Below are positions 6,576 to 14,988 of a DNA stretch of 64,000 bases, piece by piece; within the stretch, counting starts at the first letter, position 1; the number at the start of each line of letters is the position of its first letter. A program made the position numbers and the translations under genes. The notes below the pieces were generated by a model. The model was not told the DNA's origin and did not search any database. It saw only the letters and a list, made by a program, of their open reading frames with translations. The stretch lies in the NCBI RefSeq assembly GCF_002812045.1, contig NZ_NPEG01000005.1, forward strand, positions 1 to 64,000. Reading direction: 5' to 3'. This stretch comes from Leptospira haakeii. GTDB lineage: Bacteria > Spirochaetota > Leptospiria > Leptospirales > Leptospiraceae.

Positions 6576-7199
6576 ATGAATAAGTCACTTTTCCTAATAG
6601 CAATTATTTTTATGTCTTTCTGGAATTTGAAAGCTGAGCAGATTAAGTCTTCCGATTTAATGGAAGGGGATATTATATTCCATGAATCAAATTCCGAACA
6701 AGCTAAAGCAATTAAAGCAGCGACTAAATCACGATACACGCATGTCGGAATCATTTTTAAATATGGTAATGACTATAAGGTTCTTGAAGCTGTTGAGCCT
6801 GTAAGAATTACTCCTTTGGCTTCTTTCATTAAAAGAGGTCAGAAAAACCACTATATTATCAAGCGTCTTAAAGATCGCGAAAAAATATTAACTAATAGTA
6901 CGATACAAGAAATGAAACAATATGGCGATTCTTTGTTGGGACGACACTATGATATTTACTTCGGCTGGCAAGATGATCGTATTTATTGTACAGAATTAAT
7001 TTGGAAATTGTATGATAAATTTACCGGTAAGAAATTAGGTAATCTGAAAACGCTGAAAGATTTTGATCTATCATCGTCAAAGGTGCAGTATTTAATGAAG
7101 AAACGATATGGGAATAATATTCCTTACTCTGAACCGGTAATTTCTCCTGTTGATATGTTTAATTCAGCGGAATTGATTACTGTAGTCAGTTATAATTAG
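6576..7199 (+). CDS. Exported YiiX-like NlpC/P60-type cysteine hydrolase
   Basis: 207 residues. A signal peptide ends near KA20, so the protein is probably periplasmic or surface-exposed. The layout matches permuted papain-like (YiiX/YebB) hydrolases: LMEGDIIFHES, then SRYTHVGII with H56, LEAVEP with E71, and IYCTELIWK with C138 as the likely nucleophile. Such enzymes hydrolyse amide bonds, possibly in peptidoglycan or lipopeptides; the substrate here is unknown. All expected catalytic residues are present. It stands alone on the + strand, with a 156-base gap to the convergent gene at 7356. Confidence 0.82.
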   Translation: MNKSLFLIAIIFMSFWNLKAEQIKSSDLMEGDIIFHESNSEQAKAIKAATKSRYTHVGIIFKYGNDYKVLEAVEPVRITPLASFIKRGQKNHYIIKRLKDREKILTNSTIQEMKQYGDSLLGRHYDIYFGWQDDRIYCTELIWKLYDKFTGKKLGNLKTLKDFDLSSSKVQYLMKKRYGNNIPYSEPVISPVDMFNSAELITVVSYN

Positions 7200-7355
7200 G
7201 CCTCTTGGCCCTAAAGTGGATTTTAATTATAAGAATCATACTTTGAATTATTCTGATTAAATAATACGGCTTTCTCTAACTACCGTAGTCTTTATTCGAT
7301 TCAATTATCTCTCTTTTTTAACTGATAGAATAATAACCAGAAAGTGCAGTAAGTT

Positions 7356-8120
7356 TTACCAATGCTGATTAGTATTGTCCCAATTCTTAGGTGCTAACCA
7401 AAGTGCTTCAGCAATTGCCATTAATCTTTTTGAGTCAGATTTGAAGATAGCTGTCATAACCTTGAACGCTCTTGACATCTTCTGCAAACGCCAACTCATT
7501 ACTATACTGTTTTCACCAATTTTTGGACGCTCTATAATCTTACCGCGTATTTTACTTAGTACGATTAATTGCGGCTCATCTAACACAGCTGAAAATCCGC
7601 CAGGACAGTCCAAAGCTCCCCATATTACTGCATCTCTAACAAAACCATTTGTCGCTGAAATTGTTCCGTCCGGTAACCAGTGTCCTACCATTAGGTTTTC
7701 AAATCCAATTTGTTCGGGAGCAGGGCCGACAAATATCCGCATTCCATCGTTTACTTCTCGTTTGGTACCACATACAAAACATGTGGGAAATGGGTGAGTT
7801 GTAAATCCTGGATAAAAAGTGGAGATCTTTTTTGCATCTTCCAGATCGGGAACTATTGGCAATTTATAATCTGGAAAATCTTTGTCCTCGATTGATTTTA
7901 GAGTTGCGAATGTTTTCTTTGAGTTATCGTAAATTGCACCTTGTTTCCCTTTTTCAGATTCCAAAATGATGGACGACTCAACAGGAGTCGGGTTAAGTAA
8001 ACGTATCTCCGCCGAGTTAGTTCCTACAGCTTCAACGAGAATGCCCGCAGTAAAACCTCCATTACCCGTTTTTGGGGGGCCGCAAAATCTTTTAGACAGT
8101 ATTATATTATCAACTTTCAT
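7356..8120 (-). CDS. Hypothetical protein, hotdog/thioesterase-like
   Basis: 254 residues, no signal peptide. The N-terminal half has GNGGFTAGILVEAVG and strand-rich segments suggestive of a double hotdog fold, and HPFPTCFVCG with two cysteines (C114, C118) followed by GMRIFVGPAP. Similar uncharacterised proteins occur in actinobacteria, as far as I recall. It lies 12 bases downstream of the MddA-like methyltransferase gene on the same strand, so the two probably form an operon. A role in handling acyl or thiol compounds is a guess from the fold. Confidence 0.65.
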   Translation of the reverse strand: MKVDNIILSKRFCGPPKTGNGGFTAGILVEAVGTNSAEIRLLNPTPVESSIILESEKGKQGAIYDNSKKTFATLKSIEDKDFPDYKLPIVPDLEDAKKISTFYPGFTTHPFPTCFVCGTKREVNDGMRIFVGPAPEQIGFENLMVGHWLPDGTISATNGFVRDAVIWGALDCPGGFSAVLDEPQLIVLSKIRGKIIERPKIGENSIVMSWRLQKMSRAFKVMTAIFKSDSKRLMAIAEALWLAPKNWDNTNQHW

Positions 8121-8132
8121 GTTATGCTCCGT

Positions 8133-8915
8133 TTATTTTTTCGTAACCTTTTGATTGAATGTAAAGAAAGGTAATAGCATCGGAACTTCTCGTTTATATT
8201 GCAGATACTTTTCACCAAAAGTGCGGATTAAATCTTTTTCTTCTAAGAATGTTCCAATGATAATGTAAAGAGTCATACCTATGGAGAGAATAAGATGGCA
8301 TAGGTTCATCAGCGGTGTACTCCATATGAGCAAAATTATTCCGAACATCATCGGATGACGTACTAATTTGTATAATGAAGGTGTAACGAATTCGGGTGTA
8401 TGCTCTTCGGTTTTTATTAAAAAATTCCAGGCTTGTTTTAGGCCAAACAGTTCAAAGTGATCTATCTGAAAGGTAGAAACGACTGCCAAGATAAATCCGA
8501 TTAAAAAAATAGAATATGCTATATACTCTCCGGAATTAGTTTTAAAATTCCAGATCTCAAAATCGATAGGCTGCCAAAAACATGAAAGAATGATTAAAGT
8601 GATACTGACTATGAAAACATAAAAACTTCTTTCAATAGCCATTGGAACTACTCGTCGTAAATATTTTTTGAACTTCTCTCTGGCCATGACACTGTGAGGG
8701 ACCCCAAATATTAGGATTAATGCTGTGTCTAAACAAATAGACCCAATAAGTCCTATTTCTAATTGGGATCCAATGCTCTCGAAGAATTGGGTGATATCTA
8801 ATAAACGTAAAACAAAAGCGATCATACTAAAAAGATAGATCATGTAAGAAATTAATGCGAATATTAGACAAACGATCCGTGTGAATATATTATTTGTATG
8901 CAATGGTTCTCCCAA
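8133..8915 (-). CDS. mddA: MddA-like methanethiol S-methyltransferase (NnrU/ICMT family)
   Basis: 260 residues with five or six membrane helices. HSVMAR (74-79), DHFELFGLKQ (152-161) and RHPMM (186-190) are the conserved marks of MddA-type membrane methyltransferases, which convert methanethiol to dimethyl sulfide using S-adenosylmethionine. The wider family includes isoprenylcysteine methyltransferases and NnrU, so the exact substrate is inferred. The listed start is a TTG; an in-frame TTG at 8903 with GGGAG upstream is a credible alternative. It is divergent from a marR gene, and a 16-base motif lies just upstream of the start. Confidence 0.75.
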   Translation of the reverse strand: MGEPLHTNNIFTRIVCLIFALISYMIYLFSMIAFVLRLLDITQFFESIGSQLEIGLIGSICLDTALILIFGVPHSVMAREKFKKYLRRVVPMAIERSFYVFIVSITLIILSCFWQPIDFEIWNFKTNSGEYIAYSIFLIGFILAVVSTFQIDHFELFGLKQAWNFLIKTEEHTPEFVTPSLYKLVRHPMMFGIILLIWSTPLMNLCHLILSIGMTLYIIIGTFLEEKDLIRTFGEKYLQYKREVPMLLPFFTFNQKVTKK

Positions 8916-8918
8916 AAA

Positions 8919-8934
8919 TGCTTGGTATTCAAAG
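8919..8934. promoter_or_regulatory. Candidate MarR operator, copy 1
   Basis: TGCTTGGTATTCAAAG, immediately upstream of the mddA-like start. The CTTGGTATTCAAAG core is an imperfect palindrome, matching its own complement at 10 of 14 positions. A perfect copy lies at 9023-9038. Binding by the adjacent MarR protein would block mddA transcription or translation. Confidence 0.5.
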
Positions 8935-9022
8935 CTTTTTAAAAATTCTAACTTAAGGAAGAAAATTGGAAATCTCTGTTGTAAATAATAAATTGTAGAA
9001 ATTCTTTTGTTCGGAATAATAT

Positions 9023-9038
9023 TGCTTGGTATTCAAAG
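9023..9038. promoter_or_regulatory. Candidate MarR operator, copy 2
   Basis: An exact copy of the 16-base motif at 8919-8934, located 57 bases before the likely ATG of marR. Two identical sites in the divergent intergenic region suggest one regulator controlling both directions, including itself. Confidence 0.5.
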
Positions 9039-9095
9039 TAATTTTTGGTATATATAGAACTGTTCATTAAGAAGGCGAGGGAGAACAGGAGAAGA

Positions 9096-9512
9096 ATGAA
9101 ACAAGATAGATTGTTAGTCCTGGTTACTGCGTTACGAGATCAAATTATTGACGAAGTGAAGAAAGATTATCTGCGTTTTGGGCTAACGAATATTACTCCT
9201 GCGATGGGTGCAGTTCTCTGCGCGCTTAAAAGCGATCAACCTCAATCTATGAAAGAAATAGCGAGACAGATTTTTAGAGACCAGTCTAGCGTTACCCCTT
9301 TAGTGCAAAAACTGGTCGATTTAAATCTTGCAATTCAGGAGCGTTCATCCCTTGATGCAAGAGAGTCCCAGGTTCGGCTAACCACATCGGGGAAAAATAC
9401 ACGTTTGAAAATTATCCGAGCGGGTAGAAAGATGAATGCTCGTTTATATCGAGGTATGTCTGCTATTGACCGAAAACATCTTATTTCACTATTAGCCCAA
9501 TTGAAAAAATAA
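9096..9512 (+). CDS. MarR-family transcriptional regulator
   Basis: 138 residues from ATG 9096, preceded by AGGAG; an upstream TTG at 9045 would add 17 residues but lacks support. The winged-helix core is clear: SMKEIARQIFRDQSSVTPLV as the helix-turn-helix, then NLAIQERSSLDARESQVRLT as the wing. MarR dimers usually repress their own and divergent genes until a small ligand binds. Divergent to the mddA-like gene and 25 bases ahead of mepB, which recalls the MepR-MepB pairing of Staphylococcus but without the MepA efflux pump. Confidence 0.85.
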   Translation: MKQDRLLVLVTALRDQIIDEVKKDYLRFGLTNITPAMGAVLCALKSDQPQSMKEIARQIFRDQSSVTPLVQKLVDLNLAIQERSSLDARESQVRLTTSGKNTRLKIIRAGRKMNARLYRGMSAIDRKHLISLLAQLKK

Positions 9513-9518
9513 ATAAGT

Positions 9519-9531
9519 CTTGGTCGTTATA
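9519..9531 (+). repeat. attC right-end relic
   Basis: CTTGGTCGTTATA is identical over 13 bases to the right end of attC2 (1293-1305, except for the final base). It lies between marR and mepB, 4.1 kb beyond the array. No left half was found. It is probably the scar of an old cassette, or a chance match, which is unlikely for 13 bases in this context. Confidence 0.4.
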
Positions 9532-9537
9532 ATCTGA

Positions 9538-10047
9538 ATGTCGAATAAAATGGTTCTTCCTGCGAGTTTAACGAAAGTTAATCTCTTATTCTCTAAAAAC
9601 TGTAATATAGAAATCAAAAATTTTCAGATAGAAAAGGAAAGTTCCGATTATAATGCCGCATTCTTTGAGTTAAATAAGAAACAAGCTATTTTTAGATTAG
9701 CGAAAATTACTCCTAAAAAAATTGGATTGTTTGTTACTCTTTGGAAAAGAGATAAAAAAGGGGTCACTATACCTTTCGATAAAAACGATGATATTGATCT
9801 TATTATCATTGAAGTTAGAAAATCGAATAGAATTGGACATTTTGTTTTTAGTAAAAGCCTTCTTATTGAAAACGGAATTATCACTTCTAAAAAAGAAGGC
9901 AAAAGAGGATTTAGGATCTATCCTCCTTGGGAAGCTCCTTCCAGTAAGCAAGCTATTGTATCTCAAAACTGGCAATCACGCTATTTCTTTGAGTATCAAA
10001 AAATGAATATAGAAGATAGTGCGCGCCTTAGAAATTTCCTGTTTTAA
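9538..10047 (+). CDS. mepB: MepB-family protein
   Basis: 169 residues. [55 protein letters not shown] and [11 protein letters not shown] follow the order of conserved blocks in MepB proteins. MepB is the third gene of the staphylococcal mepRAB multidrug-resistance operon and its function is not established. Here it follows marR by 25 bases, and no mepA transporter is present. Its end overlaps the end of the convergent RibD-like gene by 20 bases. The attC relic just upstream hints that it may once have been a cassette gene. Confidence 0.82.
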   Translation: MSNKMVLPASLTKVNLLFSKNCNIEIKNFQIEKESSDYNAAFFELNKKQAIFRLAKITPKKIGLFVTLWKRDKKGVTIPFDKNDDIDLIIIEVRKSNRIGHFVFSKSLLIENGIITSKKEGKRGFRIYPPWEAPSSKQAIVSQNWQSRYFFEYQKMNIEDSARLRNFLF

Positions 10048-10624
10048 CTTCTCCGGCACGCTTGTAATTTGCAATAATGACCCCATTTGAAGTGATTTGG
10101 CTTTCAGTCACCTTGAACATTGCTGGGATTGTGCCATCTACAAACAATCGTTTCCCGCTACCCAACGTTAGTGGATATATCTTTAACCAAAACTCATCGA
10201 TCAAATCATGCTTCATAAGTGTCTGAACTAAATTTGCACTTCCGTATACGTGTAAATCTGGGCCTTCTTCTTTTTTGAGTTTATTGATTTTTTCCACAAT
10301 ATCTCCGTTTAAAAACACGGAAGGTTTCCATTCACTAGTAGTTCTGGTATTAGAGGCAACATACTTAGTTACAGACATGATAGGAGGCCAAAAATCGGAA
10401 TGTTTAGGCCAATAGGGCTCCCAAATGTCAAAGGTCTTACGACCTAATAGTAGATCAAACGGAAGGTTCATCTGCTTCTGCATGACAGTTCCTGTAAGAT
10501 CATCAAAGATCGGAGCTTGCCATCCACTATACTTGAAGCCACCGCTAGTATCTTCTTCTTGGCCACCCGGGCCTTGTATAACTCCATCAAGAGTGAGAAA
10601 TTCGAGCACGATAATTTTTCTCAT
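10028..10624 (-). CDS. Dihydrofolate reductase-family protein (RibD C-terminal domain), second copy
   Basis: 198 residues. [54 protein letters not shown] and [11 protein letters not shown] are typical of stand-alone RibD-C reductase-like proteins. It is closer to the YyaP/YwjB group than to the copy at 5963, judging by the [13 protein letters not shown] insert. No folate or riboflavin neighbour supports a specific pathway. It converges on mepB with a 20-base overlap. Its start lies 134 bases from the divergent VOC gene at 10759. Confidence 0.86.
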   Translation of the reverse strand: MRKIIVLEFLTLDGVIQGPGGQEEDTSGGFKYSGWQAPIFDDLTGTVMQKQMNLPFDLLLGRKTFDIWEPYWPKHSDFWPPIMSVTKYVASNTRTTSEWKPSVFLNGDIVEKINKLKKEEGPDLHVYGSANLVQTLMKHDLIDEFWLKIYPLTLGSGKRLFVDGTIPAMFKVTESQITSNGVIIANYKRAGEVKTGNF

Positions 10625-10758
10625 GGGAATATTCCTTATAAGGTCTATTTCAACGCAATTATTGAAGCAAAAATTTCATACACGTCAATAGCATTTAGTT
10701 CGCTATTTTAAACCATCATGTATAGCATCGGAAAAACTCATTAGTTTGGAGGTCATTT

Positions 10759-11139
10759 ATGAAACGAGTTACAGGTATTGGTGGGATCTTCTTCAGCGCA
10801 AAGGATCCTGCCAAATTAGGTTCCTGGTACAAAACTCATCTTGGAATAGATGTCCAGTCTTGGGGTGGTGCAGCTTTTCGTTGGGTTGATGCATCGGGTA
10901 ATCCTACAAATGGTACAACTGCTTGGTCCATTGGAGATGGATCTTATTTCGCTCCGAGTAATTCCACGTTTATGGTGAACTATCGAGTGGAAGATCTTCA
11001 TGGACTATTGAAAGCACTTCGGGAAGAAGGTTGTCAAGTTCTAGAGAAGGTAGAAGAATCGGAATATGGAATATTCGGTTGGGTCATGGATCCGGAAGGA
11101 AACAAAGTGGAACTCTGGCAACCGCCAGCCGGTCAATAA
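10759..11139 (+). CDS. VOC-family (glyoxalase-like) protein
   Basis: 126 residues. Motifs ITGIGGIFF, DPAKLGSWYKTHLGID and WVMDPEGNKVELWQPP mark a single-domain glyoxalase/bleomycin-resistance fold with the usual E near the end of the last strand as a metal ligand. Length is normal. GGAGG lies 8 bases before the ATG. Unlike the PhnB-type copy at 5464 this one has the standard glyoxalase layout. The substrate is not known. Confidence 0.86.
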   Translation: MKRVTGIGGIFFSAKDPAKLGSWYKTHLGIDVQSWGGAAFRWVDASGNPTNGTTAWSIGDGSYFAPSNSTFMVNYRVEDLHGLLKALREEGCQVLEKVEESEYGIFGWVMDPEGNKVELWQPPAGQ

Positions 11140-11187
11140 CAATCGCTCCTGACCATTACCTGAGTCACGGATAAGCGGGAGAATACT

Positions 11188-12267
11188 TTGCAGACTTTTC
11201 GATATCCAAATGCTGCAGTAAATAAGGATCGCCGAACTGTATTTGTACAATTGCCTTTAATTTTTTTAGGCGTCAGCATTCCACTGGTCTTGTTCATGTA
11301 CGCTATTGGGAAGGGTGAATTATTCCTTCCGATAGTTATGATTGTCATAATGGTATTTACAGCCATTGTCACAATCTACTTCAGATATCTTACAGTTTCG
11401 GTTTATTGGAAAGATTACAGAGTTATCCTTTCGGGTTTTCAAATTTCTGTTTTTTCCAATGGGACAGCAATTTTCGAGGGCGCCTCTTATGATTTATCTT
11501 CGTTCCAATACGATACATTTTCTCGCGGAATTTTATTAGGACATCCTAAAGGTGGAATTTTAATCCCAGATGCGATTGAAAATGTTCAAATACTTTTTCA
11601 AACATTAAAGGCGATGAGAGCAGGTCAGCCGGCTGGAAATGTGGACCAGATTTTGGTGCAGGATTTTTTACAAGAACGTCTTGCACTTGTAAGCAAACAT
11701 GCTGAATATAATCCCGTTCTACAAAAAGTCCGGATTGTATGGGATCATCCGTTATGCCCGTTTCCAATTTGCACAGGTGCAATGCTTATTATTGCAGGAT
11801 TATTTGATCTTATTTTTTATAAAAAGCCAACTAGTCATCCATTCACTTTGTGTATCGCCTATATTATTATTGGCGTTCTCCTTTTATTTCTGGCAAGAAT
11901 TTGGAAAAGAGAATGTTCGATCAATATAGATGAAAAAAGTTTTATTCTAAAAAAAGGACTTCGTACTTTTTCAGGTTTAATCGATTCGTTAGGTGTTATT
12001 CCTTCTAAAGTACTGACTGCTGATTTATCTATATCGGAGCGATATCATTTCTTTGTTTGTAGTGAAGGGAGAATTTTCGAGATTGGGTCCTCTCAAGAAT
12101 TTCCGGATCATGCTTTGAATGCCGCTCAAGATCTTGCACGTAAGATGGATATAAAATTGCTCAAAAATCGCGGCAAGCCCAAGTTTCTAATAGATAATTG
12201 GATTCCAGCAGCTCTCATTGCCGGTGGACTTGCAGCGATCGGATCTTCTATTCCAAAATTCTTTTAA
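11188..12267 (+). CDS. Hypothetical multi-pass membrane protein
   Basis: 359 residues with a TTG start at 11188 preceded by GGGAG. Two hydrophobic helices near residues 25-70, two near 195-235 and one at the very C-terminus (IPAALIAGGLAAIGSSIP). The regions between are beta-rich and soluble, reminiscent of PH-like membrane proteins. No domain recognised. It overlaps the end of the convergent SRPBCC gene by 4 bases. Confidence 0.7.
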   Translation: MQTFRYPNAAVNKDRRTVFVQLPLIFLGVSIPLVLFMYAIGKGELFLPIVMIVIMVFTAIVTIYFRYLTVSVYWKDYRVILSGFQISVFSNGTAIFEGASYDLSSFQYDTFSRGILLGHPKGGILIPDAIENVQILFQTLKAMRAGQPAGNVDQILVQDFLQERLALVSKHAEYNPVLQKVRIVWDHPLCPFPICTGAMLIIAGLFDLIFYKKPTSHPFTLCIAYIIIGVLLLFLARIWKRECSINIDEKSFILKKGLRTFSGLIDSLGVIPSKVLTADLSISERYHFFVCSEGRIFEIGSSQEFPDHALNAAQDLARKMDIKLLKNRGKPKFLIDNWIPAALIAGGLAAIGSSIPKFF

Positions 12268-12680
12268 TTAGCTTCTGTATATTTCTTGAAGTTATCAAGT
12301 ATTGCCTGCCAACCACCTCTTTGCATTTCAACCGGGTTTTGTGATTCGGGATCAAAACTTACTGTCACAAGAGTTTTGTTATCTTTATTCTCAAAGTTAA
12401 CGGTCGCCTTTCTGCCATCTCCCATAGTATAAGCGAAATTTTTCTGATCAACGACTGTGTCGTAAATTGCTTCAAACTCGAAGCCAAAACTTCCATCCTT
12501 AGCTTCCATTCTCGCGCTATATTTTCCACCAGGCCTCATATCATTTTTTGCCCAAGGACATTGCCAGTCGTCAGTTGCAAAATTCCATTTGATAATATGT
12601 TGTGGATTGGTGTAGTAGTCCCAGGCTTTCTTTATGTCTGCCGCAATAGTAGATTGAATAGTGATTTGTTTGGAGTCCAT
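12264..12680 (-). CDS. SRPBCC (AHSA1-like) family protein
   Basis: 138 residues. ITIQSTIAADIKKAWDYYTN, IKWNFATDDWQCPWAKNDMR, PGGKYSARMEAKDGSFGFEF and a C-terminal GGWQAILDNFKKY fit the AHSA1/START-like fold of small lipid- or ligand-binding proteins. Members often sit with ArsR-type repressors; two others occur at 13995 and 14527. It is divergent from the MmcQ/YjbR gene, with the starts 46 bases apart. Confidence 0.84.
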   Translation of the reverse strand: MDSKQITIQSTIAADIKKAWDYYTNPQHIIKWNFATDDWQCPWAKNDMRPGGKYSARMEAKDGSFGFEFEAIYDTVVDQKNFAYTMGDGRKATVNFENKDNKTLVTVSFDPESQNPVEMQRGGWQAILDNFKKYTEAN

Positions 12681-12726
12681 TTTAGGGAATCTAATAGACT
12701 ATTCTCCATGGGAAAGCATTTTCCGT

Positions 12727-13086
12727 ATGATATCCTTAGATAAAGTAAGAAAACTCGCCTTAGCTCTTCCGGAAGCAAAAGAAGAGCCTCATTTTGAAAA
12801 AATTTCTTTCAGAGTGAGTAAGAAAATTTTTGCAACGGTTGATCAGGAGAATAAAAAGATCGTTCTCAAATTTGATCAGCACGACCAAGACTTCTTCTCA
12901 GCGGCATCTAAGGGTTCCGTTTATCCTATAGAAAATAAATGGGGACAGCAAGGTTGGACCTGCGTTGAAATGAAATCGACTGATTTAGCTTTATTTAAAG
13001 ATATGTTAATGGTTTCTTATTGTGGAGTCGCTCCTAAAAGACTTGTAGAAATAGTCCAACAAGGTCTAAAATCTCGTAAAAAATAA
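12727..13086 (+). CDS. MmcQ/YjbR-family protein
   Basis: 119 residues from ATG 12727; the longer open frame from 12661 overlaps the divergent SRPBCC gene and is not credible. VRKLALALPEAKEEPHFEK, SKKIFATVD, IVLKFDQHDQDFF and GQQGWTCVEM are the conserved blocks of the YjbR double-wing DNA-binding-like fold. The molecular role of the family is not established. It is followed after 21 bases by a GNAT gene and then a DUF1801 gene, all on the + strand. Confidence 0.84.
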   Translation: MISLDKVRKLALALPEAKEEPHFEKISFRVSKKIFATVDQENKKIVLKFDQHDQDFFSAASKGSVYPIENKWGQQGWTCVEMKSTDLALFKDMLMVSYCGVAPKRLVEIVQQGLKSRKK

Positions 13087-13107
13087 TTAATCCAAAGTAT
13101 AAGCCAA

Positions 13108-13560
13108 ATGAGCAGCATTGAGACTATTTCGAATAAAAATATAGATGAAGTTCTTCCTTTAATCCGTAAATACCAAGAGTTCTATAAAATAGAATCCATC
13201 AATGATGAAAAGAATAGAAAATTCTTTTCTCAATTCGGAGAAGGTAGTAATTTAGGATGTTTATTCGGCTTCAGAAAAGGTGGTCGAATAGTAGGTTTCG
13301 CCACTATATATTTTTCTTATGCATCTAGCATTGTAAGCAAAGTTGCTATTATGAATGATCTTTTCACTTTAGTTGAATATAGAAAGAACGGAATTGGAGA
13401 ATCACTAATTGTTCACTGTGCGATGTACGCAAAGTCTCAGGGGGCAGCAAGACTACAATGGGTTACTGCTCCGGATAATTTAAATGCTCAGGCTTTATAT
13501 AATAAAGTAGGAGCAAAACAAAGCAGCTGGGAATTTTTTACTTATACTATAATCACATGA
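13108..13560 (+). CDS. GNAT-family N-acetyltransferase
   Basis: 150 residues. The acetyl-CoA-binding motif A is visible as NDLFTLVEYRKNGIGESLIV, with R/Q-x-x-G-x-G/A replaced by RKNGIG, and the C-terminal WVTAPDNLNAQALYNKVGA block is characteristic. The acceptor substrate is unknown. The stop codon overlaps the ATG of the next gene (ATGA), indicating translational coupling. Confidence 0.87.
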   Translation: MSSIETISNKNIDEVLPLIRKYQEFYKIESINDEKNRKFFSQFGEGSNLGCLFGFRKGGRIVGFATIYFSYASSIVSKVAIMNDLFTLVEYRKNGIGESLIVHCAMYAKSQGAARLQWVTAPDNLNAQALYNKVGAKQSSWEFFTYTIIT

Positions 13561-13946
13561 ATAAAGAAGTCCAAAAATATAATAATTCACAGACCAAAAT
13601 TGAAAAAGAGGTTTGTGATATTCTTTTCCAAGAAATTAGTCTTCATCTTCCTAAGGCAGAAAATAAAATTTGGCATGCTCATCCGGTTTGGTTTTTGGAT
13701 GGGAATCCGATTGTAGGTTATAGTAAACTTAAAAATTGTATTCGATTGCTCTTTTGGAGCGGACAATCATTCGATGAAGAAGGTTTAGAACCGGAAGGAA
13801 CGTTTAAAGCTGCTGAAATTCGTTATACTAGCCCAGATCAAATAAATAAAAAAGATTTAAAACGTTGGGTGAATAAATCTAAGAAAATCCAGTGGGATTA
13901 TAAAAATATAGTAAAACGAAAAGGTGTTCTCGAAAGATTAAAATAA
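13557..13946 (+). CDS. DUF1801-family protein
   Basis: 129 residues. The pattern of a helical N-terminus, then IWHAHPVWFLDGNPIVGYSK, IRLLFWSGQSF and a lysine-rich end matches DUF1801 (YdhG-like) proteins. The E. coli-type relatives have been linked to iron handling, which is not shown here. Overlaps the GNAT gene by 4 bases. One of three DUF1801 members in this 7-kb stretch (the others at 15977 and 20558). Confidence 0.75.
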   Translation: MNKEVQKYNNSQTKIEKEVCDILFQEISLHLPKAENKIWHAHPVWFLDGNPIVGYSKLKNCIRLLFWSGQSFDEEGLEPEGTFKAAEIRYTSPDQINKKDLKRWVNKSKKIQWDYKNIVKRKGVLERLK

Positions 13947-13958
13947 TTTTACTAAAGC

Positions 13959-13987
13959 TGCGCGACGTTATCCAGTAACCCCGCGCA
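13959..13987. terminator. Two-tier hairpin between convergent genes
   Basis: TGCGCG/CGCGCA (outer) and GTTA/TAAC (inner) with a 2x2 internal loop and a TCCAG tip form a symmetrical hairpin between the ends of the DUF1801 and SRPBCC genes. Neither side has a long U-run, so it is a bidirectional terminator candidate at best. Confidence 0.4.
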
Positions 13988-13994
13988 TAAACTT

Positions 13995-14462
13995 TTAATT
14001 AAAATCATCAATCTTAATATCATCCGGCGCTGGTTTGCCAGCACCGGTTTCAATCAAGTCCCTTAAACTAAGTAAGAAAACTGCCCATTTCATACTACAA
14101 TGCGCAGTAAAATCACTTTCTATTTTCCAATCGCGGTGTCCGAAATAAATAAGAGTCAATGCCGCTCCGTCTGGCGCAGTGCCTGGATTTAATTTAAAAT
14201 CAATATGAGAGCCGATCCAATCTTCTGGTCCTGATGTACATTCCCAACGAACATGTTGTGATGAAAGTTCTTGTACTCTCATGTCGATTCCCGCTATTCC
14301 AAAATCAAAATGTATAGGTTCTCCTACACCAGAAGTCCCACCTGTAAATGGTCCTTCTACTTGTCTAGTCCACCACCCTGAAAGTCCCGCCTTAGTCGTC
14401 AGCGCCTTAATGACGTCCGCAGCATCTGCGCGAACGCCTATCTTATGATAGATTCCGTTCAT
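13995..14462 (-). CDS. SRPBCC-family protein
   Basis: 156 residues from ATG 14462, chosen because AAGGAG lies 8 bases upstream; the longer frame to 14540 overlaps the preceding gene. YHKIGVRADAADVIKALTTK, GLSGWWTRQVEG, HVRWECTSGPEDWIGSHI and HCSMKWAVFLLSLRDLIETG match a START-like (AHSA1) fold. It is the third gene of an ArsR-SRPBCC-SRPBCC operon on the minus strand. Its ligand is unknown. Confidence 0.83.
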   Translation of the reverse strand: MNGIYHKIGVRADAADVIKALTTKAGLSGWWTRQVEGPFTGGTSGVGEPIHFDFGIAGIDMRVQELSSQHVRWECTSGPEDWIGSHIDFKLNPGTAPDGAALTLIYFGHRDWKIESDFTAHCSMKWAVFLLSLRDLIETGAGKPAPDDIKIDDFN

Positions 14463-14526
14463 CTTATTCTCCTTACGTTTGTTGTTTCTTTTTCCTTTCC
14501 GGCGAATCGCCGATAAAAGTGCAGTA

Positions 14527-14988
14527 TTATTCTTTTCCAACCTGCCATTTCTCTAGGCTGTCAAGAATATGAGTCCATCCTGCTTTATGGGATGTGGAAG
14601 CATCTTCTCCGATTAAACGTTCATGCATTAACGTTATGAGTGTTTGTGGCTTCTTGTTTGAACCTGAAGATCCTTCTTCCAATGGATCGAAAGTAACTGT
14701 GACTAATGTATTCAAGCCGCCAGTTGCGTGTGATCTCCAAGTAAATACTAATTTTTTCGGTTCTTCTATGACTTGATATTCGCCTTCATGCGGCAGCACT
14801 TTGCCTTCATGTAACATATTGATCTTAAATCGACCACCAGGACGTGGATCTAATATGGCGGATTCGATCCCGATAGAATTCCCGGGCAAAAACCAACTGG
14901 AAAATTCTTCTGCCTTTAACCAGGCCTTAAATAATCTAATTGGTTCTGCATTAATTCTTTTTTCTATTTTTACGACCTGGTTTGTCAT
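14527..14988 (-). CDS. SRPBCC (AHSA1-like) family protein
   Basis: 153 residues. VVKIEKRINAEPIRLFKAWL, EFSSWFLPGNS, LDPRPGGRFKINM and AGWTHILDSLEKW are standard AHSA1 blocks. Its start overlaps the end of the ArsR-family gene by 38 bases, so the two are surely co-transcribed and probably coupled in translation. ArsR-AHSA1 pairs are widespread, with the repressor controlling the operon. Biological substrate not known. Confidence 0.86.
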   Translation of the reverse strand: MTNQVVKIEKRINAEPIRLFKAWLKAEEFSSWFLPGNSIGIESAILDPRPGGRFKINMLHEGKVLPHEGEYQVIEEPKKLVFTWRSHATGGLNTLVTVTFDPLEEGSSGSNKKPQTLITLMHERLIGEDASTSHKAGWTHILDSLEKWQVGKE

